Assembly: GCA_937974195.1 (NCBI GenBank)
Contig: CALJIC010000107.1
Location: 1-11,338, forward strand
Source: an uncultured Roseiflexaceae bacterium
Lineage (GTDB): Bacteria > Chloroflexota > Chloroflexia > Chloroflexales > Roseiflexaceae
Direction of reading: 5' to 3'
Length of the DNA: 11,338 bases
Each line of letters opens with the position of its first letter. Within the stretch, counting starts at the first letter, position 1. The notes beneath the pieces are model-generated. The model had not been told where the DNA came from, searched no databases, and worked only from the letters and a program-made list of their open reading frames with translations. Shown here piece by piece: positions 6,880-11,338 of the stretch. Both the position numbers and the translations under genes were made by a program.

Positions 6880-9087
6880 ATGCCTCCTCGGTCAGCCGAT
6901 ACGGCGAGCGCCGGGCAGAAGCCACCCCGGCGTCGCAAGTCCAGCAGTAGGGCGCGCCCCCCTCACCCAGCGCCCCGCCAGCGTGACGAAGAGCTGGAGG
7001 CGCTGCACGAGACGGCGCTCGCGCTCATGCAGCGGCTGGATCTCTCCGAGGTGCTCACGGCGATCATCACCCGCGCCGCGCACCTCGTCGGCACCGAGCA
7101 CGGCTTCCTCTACCTCGTCAACCGCGAGGAGCAGGTGCTGGAGACGAGCGTCGGCATCGGCGTCCACGCCGGCCACCGCCCCTTCCGGCTCAGATATGGC
7201 GAGGGGGTGGCCGGGCACGTCTGGCGGACCGGCCAGCCGATACTGGTGCCCGACTACGCGTCCTGGCCTGGGCGCGCCACGGGCGTCGGGAACATCAACT
7301 TCCACGCGGTCGTCGCCGTCCCGCTCAGCGTCGAGAACGAGGTCGTCGGGGTGATCGGCCTCTCCTTCGACACCCCCGGCTACACGCCGGACGCCGAGAC
7401 CGTCGACATGCTGACGCGCTTCGCCCAGCTGGCCGCGCTGGCGCTCGACAACGCGCGGCTCTACACGGCGGCGCAGCAGGAGCTGGCCGAGCGGCGCCAG
7501 ACCGAGCAGGCGCTGCGCGCGAGCGAGCGCGAGATCCGCGACCTCTACGCCACGGCCCAGCGCCAGGCGCGCGAGCTCGAGCTGCTCGGCCAGGTGCGCG
7601 CCGCGATCGCCCGCCAGTTCGACCTGCCCTCCCTGTTTCGCACCGTCGTCGAGTCGGTCGCCCAGACCTTCGGCTACACCCACGTCAGCATCTACCGGCT
7701 CGAAGGCTACACCCTGGTGCTGCAGCACCAGGTCGGCTACGATCGCGTGATCGAGCGCGTCCCGATCACCTGCGGCGTCTCGGGGAAGGCGGTGCGGACG
7801 CGGCGGCCGATCCTGGTCGAGGACGCGCGCAACGAGAGCTGCTTCCTGCACGCGATCGAGGGGATCACCTCCGAGATCTGCGTGCCGCTCCTGAACAGCC
7901 AGCAGGTGCTCGGCACGCTGAACGTCGAGACCATTGGAGACGTCAGGCTCGGGCCGGCCGACCTCAGGCTGATCTGCGCGCTGGCCGAGCAGGTCAGCAT
8001 CGCGATCAGCCGCGCGCAGCTCTTCGAGGCCGAGCGGCGGCGGACGCGCGAGCTGGAGGCGCTGCGCGCGACCATGACCGAGATCTCGGCCAACCTCGAC
8101 CTGGACACGCTGCTGAAGGCGATCATCGAGCGGCAGGTGAAGCTGCTCGGCGCCACCAGCGGCGAGCTGAGCCTGTACGACAAGCAGCGCGGCGACCTGC
8201 AGGTGGTGATGAGCTACAACATGGGCCGCGACTACAGCAACACGCGGCTGGCGCTCGGCGAGGGGCTGATGGGCCAGGTGGCGCTGACGCGGGCGCCGCT
8301 GATCGTCTCGAACTACCGCGAGTGGCCGGGGCGGTCGCCGCAGTACGAGGACAGCGCGCCGGTCTCGTGCGTCGCGATGCCGCTGCTGGCGGGCGATGAG
8401 CTGATCGGCGTGCTCAGCGTCTCCGACCTGAACGTCAACCGGATCTTCGACCAGGACGACGTGCGGCTGCTCAGCCTGTTCGCGCAGCAGGCCACGGTGG
8501 CCATCCAGAACGCGCGCCTGTTCGCCGAGGTGCGGGCGCTGGCCGTCACCGACCCGCTCACCGGGCTCGCCAACCGGCGCCACTTCTTCACGCTGGCGCA
8601 GCAGGAGATGGAGCGCGCGCAGCGCTACGGGCGGCCGCTGGCGGTGCTGCTGCTGGACATCGACGACTTCAAGCAGATCAACGACACCTACGGCCACGCG
8701 GTCGGCGACCGCGTCCTGGAGACGGTCGGCGCGTACTGCCGCAGCTCGCTGCGCGCGGCCGACATGGTGGCCCGGTACGGCGGCGAGGAGATCGTGGCGC
8801 TGCTGCCGGAGACGGACGCGCGGGCGGCGGAGGAGGCGGCGGAGCGGCTGCGCGCCGGCATCGCGACGCTGGACTTCGGCCCGGAGCTGCCCTGCGTGAC
8901 AGCGAGCATCGGCGTGGCGGTCTACGATCACGCCGACGAGTGCGATGTGTCGACGCTGATCGACCGCGCCGACCGGGCGCTGTACGCGGCGAAGCGCGGC
9001 GGCAAGGACCGCGTGGCGCTGTGGGCCGGCGGCGCGCTCGAGGCGCCGCACGATGTGCTGCGCAGCTCGGCGCTGAAGCTGCGATGA
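6880..9087 (+). CDS. Diguanylate cyclase with three GAF sensor domains (GAF-GAF-GAF-GGDEF)
   Basis: The 735-residue soluble protein starts with a basic, disordered-looking tail (1-35). Three GAF domains follow (about 52-190, 246-380, 405-545), joined by helical linkers at about 195-240 and 380-400 that probably form coiled coils in a dimer. The GGDEF domain (about 553-715) makes cyclic di-GMP from two GTP. It has DPLTGLANRR, metal-binding LLDIDDFK (Asp593) and the active-site loop GGEEI (634-638). GGEEI departs from consensus only in the last Phe, so activity is likely. An RxxD inhibitory site (Arg625, Asp628) sits five residues before the GG, as expected for product inhibition. No transmembrane segment is seen, so the signal is cytoplasmic. 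The ligand of each GAF domain cannot be told; no phytochrome-type chromophore cysteine is evident. Its stop overlaps the next start as ATGA. Confidence 0.93.
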   Translation: MPPRSADTASAGQKPPRRRKSSSRARPPHPAPRQRDEELEALHETALALMQRLDLSEVLTAIITRAAHLVGTEHGFLYLVNREEQVLETSVGIGVHAGHRPFRLRYGEGVAGHVWRTGQPILVPDYASWPGRATGVGNINFHAVVAVPLSVENEVVGVIGLSFDTPGYTPDAETVDMLTRFAQLAALALDNARLYTAAQQELAERRQTEQALRASEREIRDLYATAQRQARELELLGQVRAAIARQFDLPSLFRTVVESVAQTFGYTHVSIYRLEGYTLVLQHQVGYDRVIERVPITCGVSGKAVRTRRPILVEDARNESCFLHAIEGITSEICVPLLNSQQVLGTLNVETIGDVRLGPADLRLICALAEQVSIAISRAQLFEAERRRTRELEALRATMTEISANLDLDTLLKAIIERQVKLLGATSGELSLYDKQRGDLQVVMSYNMGRDYSNTRLALGEGLMGQVALTRAPLIVSNYREWPGRSPQYEDSAPVSCVAMPLLAGDELIGVLSVSDLNVNRIFDQDDVRLLSLFAQQATVAIQNARLFAEVRALAVTDPLTGLANRRHFFTLAQQEMERAQRYGRPLAVLLLDIDDFKQINDTYGHAVGDRVLETVGAYCRSSLRAADMVARYGGEEIVALLPETDARAAEEAAERLRAGIATLDFGPELPCVTASIGVAVYDHADECDVSTLIDRADRALYAAKRGGKDRVALWAGGALEAPHDVLRSSALKLR

Positions 9088-9566
9088 GCGAGCTGCACCT
9101 GCGGCGCAAGCTGACGGTGCGCGCCCACGGCCGGACGCTGGTGCTGGTGAAGCGCCCGCTGGAGAAGCTCGAGCACCGGCTTATGATGGCGCTCACCTGG
9201 GCGCTCTACCTGCCGCAGTACCCCGAGCTGCGGGTGGACGTGCCCGTGGGCGAGCGCTACCGGCCGGACCTGGTGCAGCTGGACGCCGGCGGGATGCCGG
9301 TGTTCTGGGGCGAGTGCGGCGAGGTGGGGCTGGAGAAGCTGCGCCACCTGTGCTCCCGCCACCGCCACGCGCACCTGGTGTTCACCAAGTGGGCCAGCGA
9401 CCTCGGCCCGGCGGCGGCGCTGATCGATTCGGCGCTGGCCGGCGTGCTGCGCACGCAGCCGGTGGAGCTGCTCCGGTTCGACGCCGACGCCGCGCGCTTC
9501 TTCGGGCCTGACGGCGAGATCACCATCGGCCCGGCGGACGTGGAGCGGCGGACGTGGCCGGGGTGA
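9084..9566 (+). CDS. YaeQ-like small protein with putative PD-(D/E)XK nuclease fold
   Basis: The 160-residue protein begins with ATG inside the stop of the cyclase gene (ATGA overlap), implying coupled translation. It shows an N-terminal strand and helix (EKLEHRLMMALTWALYL, 27-43). A strand pair follows, with RPDLVQLD (60-67) and VFWGECGE (73-80), then a helix GLEKLRHLCSRHRHAHLVFTKW (82-103). The order helix, D-x-x-x-x-D strand, E-strand, K/R-rich helix and hydrophobic strand parallels E. coli YaeQ as I remember it, a family with a restriction-endonuclease-like fold. Asp62, Glu77 and Lys85 would be the PD-(D/E)XK candidates. YaeQ itself is poorly understood, and whether this protein cuts DNA is unknown. 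It is somewhat shorter than YaeQ (about 180). The gene is sure; the family is tentative. Confidence 0.8.
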   Translation: MSELHLRRKLTVRAHGRTLVLVKRPLEKLEHRLMMALTWALYLPQYPELRVDVPVGERYRPDLVQLDAGGMPVFWGECGEVGLEKLRHLCSRHRHAHLVFTKWASDLGPAAALIDSALAGVLRTQPVELLRFDADAARFFGPDGEITIGPADVERRTWPG

Positions 9567-9627
9567 GCCCGACCACTATCCGCCGGCCGCCGAGCCGCCG
9601 ATGCACCCGTTGAGATGATCTACTGAG

Positions 9628-9653
9628 CAGGGCACTGCGCCGCCGCAGCCCTG
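9628..9653. terminator. Hairpin between convergent genes, candidate bidirectional terminator
   Basis: CAGGGC (9628-9633) pairs with GCCCTG (9648-9653). Inside, TGCG (9636-9639) pairs with CGCA (9644-9647), leaving an AC bulge and the loop CCGC. It lies 61 nt after one stop and 64 nt before the other, in the 151-nt space between convergent genes. No T-run flanks it. The rest of that space shows nothing I can name. Confidence 0.45.
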
Positions 9654-9717
9654 GCGACACGCGCGGCTCCCCGGCGGCGCACGCCTCCCCCTGTGACGAT
9701 GGCCCCAGCCACGGGCC

Positions 9718-10956
9718 TCACGCGCCCTCCACCGGGATGACCAGCTCCTTCGGGAAGGGAGTCAGGCTCTCGAACGTCCCGTCCGGCGCGAGGTAGTAGG
9801 TGTCCTCGATACGCACGCCGAAGCCGCGGCTGGGGTAGTACAGCCCCGGCTCGACGCTGAACACCGCCCCCGGCACCAGGCGCTCGCCGCGATCCTTGAG
9901 CGAGGGGAAGCCGTAGTCCTCGTGGAGCGCGAGGCCGAGCCCGTGGCCGAGCGAGTGGATGTAGCCCTCCTCGATCGGGTACTTGCTGCCGATCGTCTCG
10001 TGGCCGCGCTCCTCGAAGTACTTGCAGACCATGTCCTGGTACGCCTTGGTCGGCGCGCCGAGCTCCATCTCGCTCATCACCATCTCGAAGGCGCCCAGCA
10101 CCTCGTCGTAGGCGCGCTGGAGCTCGGGCGGCGCGTAGCCGATGGCGAAGGTGCGGGTCATGTCGTGGTAGTAGCCGCCGCCCACCTCGCGCGGGAAGAT
10201 ATCGAAGACGATCGCCTGGCCGAGCCGCAGCTCCTGGCTCTCCTCGCCGCGGGCGTGCGGGAGGCCGGCGTCGCGCCCCTGGGCGAAGATCGTGCCCTGC
10301 GGCGCCTCGAGCCCGCGCACCGCCAGCTCGCGGTCGATCAGCCGCTTCACCTGGCCGATCGTGATCGGCCGGCCGGACTCGTCCACCAGCACGTCGCCCT
10401 GCGCCCGCCCGGAGCGGATGAAGTCCACCACCGCCTGCACCACCTCGCAGGTCTTGCGGCCGACGCGGCGCATGGCCTCGACCTCCTCGGGGTCCTTGGT
10501 GAGGCGCGCCTCGGAGATGATGTCCTTCTCGATCTCGGCCACGATCTCGAGCCCGGGCATGGCGCGCATGAGCCCGGTCATCAGCGCGAAGAACGGGCCG
10601 GCGCGCACCGTGCCGTAGATGCCGACCCGCCCGCTCACCCCCAGGTCGGTGAAGATCTGGCGCCGCAGCTCGACGGCGGCCGCGAGCGGGTCCGGGAAGC
10701 GCTCGGCGATCTCGCGCCGGTTCCAGCGGTTGAGCGAGACGAGCGCGAGGCCGGTCTCCTCGGCCTCGTTCTGCTCCCACGGGCTGTGGAGCAGGGTGAT
10801 CGGCTCGCCGCGCTTCTTGATGATCAGGCCGGGCAGGTGCCGCCCGCCGACGAAGTAGGCGAAGTCCGGGTTGGCGCTGTCGAGGCCGTCCGGCCCCTCG
10901 ACGACGATCGCGTCGAGGTTGCGCTCGGCCATCAGCCGGTCAAGATCTTGTTTCAA
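9718..10956 (-). CDS. Xaa-Pro peptidase, M24B family metallopeptidase
   Basis: The 412-residue protein has a creatinase-type N-terminal domain (about 1-145) and a C-terminal pita-bread domain (about 155-405). All five metal ligands of the M24 family are present: Asp252 (VFDIFP), Asp265 (YYHDMTRTF), His338 (HSLGHGLGL), Glu369 (SVEPGLY) and Glu384 (VRIEDTYYL). The HE at 345-346 matches the second active-site His of Xaa-Pro peptidases. It probably removes N-terminal residues before proline, or cleaves Xaa-Pro dipeptides, in the cytoplasm with two Mn or similar ions. Creatinase-like activity on other substrates is an alternative. The start is TTG at 10956, because GGAG lies 7 nt upstream; the next in-frame ATG is at residue 9 with no Shine-Dalgarno at the right distance. 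It appears monocistronic and convergent with the YaeQ-like gene. Confidence 0.92.
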   Translation of the reverse strand: MKQDLDRLMAERNLDAIVVEGPDGLDSANPDFAYFVGGRHLPGLIIKKRGEPITLLHSPWEQNEAEETGLALVSLNRWNRREIAERFPDPLAAAVELRRQIFTDLGVSGRVGIYGTVRAGPFFALMTGLMRAMPGLEIVAEIEKDIISEARLTKDPEEVEAMRRVGRKTCEVVQAVVDFIRSGRAQGDVLVDESGRPITIGQVKRLIDRELAVRGLEAPQGTIFAQGRDAGLPHARGEESQELRLGQAIVFDIFPREVGGGYYHDMTRTFAIGYAPPELQRAYDEVLGAFEMVMSEMELGAPTKAYQDMVCKYFEERGHETIGSKYPIEEGYIHSLGHGLGLALHEDYGFPSLKDRGERLVPGAVFSVEPGLYYPSRGFGVRIEDTYYLAPDGTFESLTPFPKELVIPVEGA

Positions 10957-10963
10957 CTCGGTT

Positions 10964-10967
10964 CTCC
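10964..10967 (-). promoter_or_regulatory. Ribosome binding site supporting a TTG start
   Basis: On the minus strand GGAG is followed after 7 nt by TTG (10956-10954). This decides the unusual start codon of the peptidase gene. Confidence 0.7.
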
Positions 10968-10986
10968 GTTCCTAGTGCTTTCCGGT

Positions 10987-11015
10987 GCTCTGCGCCGGCG
11001 TTGCCGGCGCAGAGC
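10987..11015. repeat. Perfect 13-bp hairpin in the leader of the peptidase gene
   Basis: GCTCTGCGCCGGC (10987-10999) and GCCGGCGCAGAGC (11003-11015) are perfect complements around GTT, and three more pairs follow beyond one T-T mismatch. It lies 20 nt upstream of the peptidase Shine-Dalgarno. It has no T-run downstream on either strand: AATAAAAAGG follows on plus, ACCGGAAAGC on minus. It is therefore unlikely to be a terminator. If the promoter is in the AT-rich patch at 11021-11030, this would be a 5'-end hairpin of the mRNA, perhaps stabilising it. Confidence 0.6.
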
Positions 11016-11020
11016 TCCGA

Positions 11021-11056
11021 AATAAAAAGGTTCGTGGAGGGCCTGCGGCCCTCCAC
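11021..11056 (-). terminator. Leftward terminator-like hairpin with T-tract
   Basis: GTGGAGGGCC (11034-11043) and GGCCCTCCAC (11047-11056) pair perfectly around a 3-nt loop. Read on the minus strand, GAACC and then TTTTTATTT follow. This would stop leftward transcription coming out of the repeat array before the peptidase gene. The stem uses part of the first 47-bp repeat unit. Alternatively the AT-rich patch is the peptidase promoter and the stem is incidental. Confidence 0.5.
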
Positions 11057-11338
11057 TCCTCCCCGCCGCGTGGGCGAAGCTCACCGGGCCTGCGGCCCTC
11101 CACTCCTCCCCGCCGTGCGGGCGAGGTTCATGAGGCTGTGGCTCGCCTCCCTGCCGCGCGCGAGGGTCACCGGGCCTGCGGCCCTCCACTCCTCCCCGCC
11201 GCGTGGGCGAGGTTCACGAGGCCTGCGGCCCGCCTCTTCTCCCTGCCGTGCGGGCAAGGGTCACGAGGCCTGCGGCCTTCCACTCCTCCCTGCCGCGTGG
11301 GCAAGGCTCACAGGACTCTGCGGCCCTCCACTCCTCCC
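11041..11338. repeat. Tandem array of 47-bp GC-rich repeats, cut by the window end
   Basis: Units begin at 11041, 11088, 11135, 11174, 11221 and 11268, with a partial one from about 11315. Five are 47 bp or nearly so; the third is 39 bp and diverged. A unit holds the small palindrome GGCCTGCGGCC, then CTCCACTCCTCCC, then a CGCC...GGCG stem and AGGTTCACGAG-like bases. The period is not a multiple of three and no plausible protein is encoded. Units abut directly, so this is not CRISPR. The array extends beyond the window, so total copy number is unknown. Confidence 0.85.

Noticed and set aside
10987..11015. The 13-bp hairpin as an intrinsic terminator
   Set aside because: Neither strand has a T-run after it, and it lies in the leader of the peptidase rather than after a gene.
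10953..11189. Small minus-strand open frame across the repeats and the hairpin
   Set aside because: A 47-bp period shifts frame in every unit, and the translation is Arg/Gly/Pro-rich with no signature; it also runs through both hairpins.
11041..11338. CRISPR array
   Set aside because: The 47-bp units are directly adjacent with no unique spacers, and no cas gene is in the window.

Overview
The window is high-GC bacterial DNA with complete genes in both orientations and no tRNA, rRNA, CRISPR array or transposase. A T-box leader, a three-GAF diguanylate cyclase and a zinc-ribbon membrane protein with a Thr/Ala/Pro-rich linker would suit a member of the Chloroflexota. That assignment is an inference from gene style only.

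Layout. (1) 1-954: a short upstream region with a small dyad, then an SDR oxidoreductase resembling 17-beta-hydroxysteroid dehydrogenase type 14 (101-910, +). It ends at a perfect 26-bp palindrome shared with the convergent next gene. (2) 955-2178 (-): a zinc-ribbon, single-TM protein with an extracytoplasmic beta-rich domain. (3) 2179-2705: a divergent control region. A TTGACG/TACAAT promoter faces left, a TTCGCA/TATACT promoter faces right, and a 22-bp dyad covers the left -35. The rightward transcript begins with a T-box riboswitch (about 2312-2663): Stem I with a CTC (Leu) specifier, the TGGTACCACG T-box with its 7-nt bulge, and a competing 11-bp terminator with a U-rich tail. (4) 2706-6669 (+): a likely operon of a class I methyltransferase, a four-TM membrane protein and leuS. 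The leucine specifier matches the third gene, so the first two are probably induced by uncharged tRNA-Leu along with leuS. (5) 6670-6879: two terminator-like hairpins and an extended -10 promoter. (6) 6880-9566 (+): a soluble GAF-GAF-GAF-GGDEF diguanylate cyclase, overlapped by four bases (ATGA) by a small YaeQ-like nuclease-fold protein. (7) 9718-10956 (-): an M24B Xaa-Pro peptidase with a TTG start, convergent with the previous pair. (8) 10957-11338: a 13-bp perfect hairpin in the peptidase leader, a leftward terminator-like hairpin with a T-tract, and an array of 47-bp tandem repeats that runs off the window edge.

The best-supported notable point is the leucine T-box and the two unexplained genes between it and leuS. 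The structured 47-bp repeat array is the least explained part of the window.
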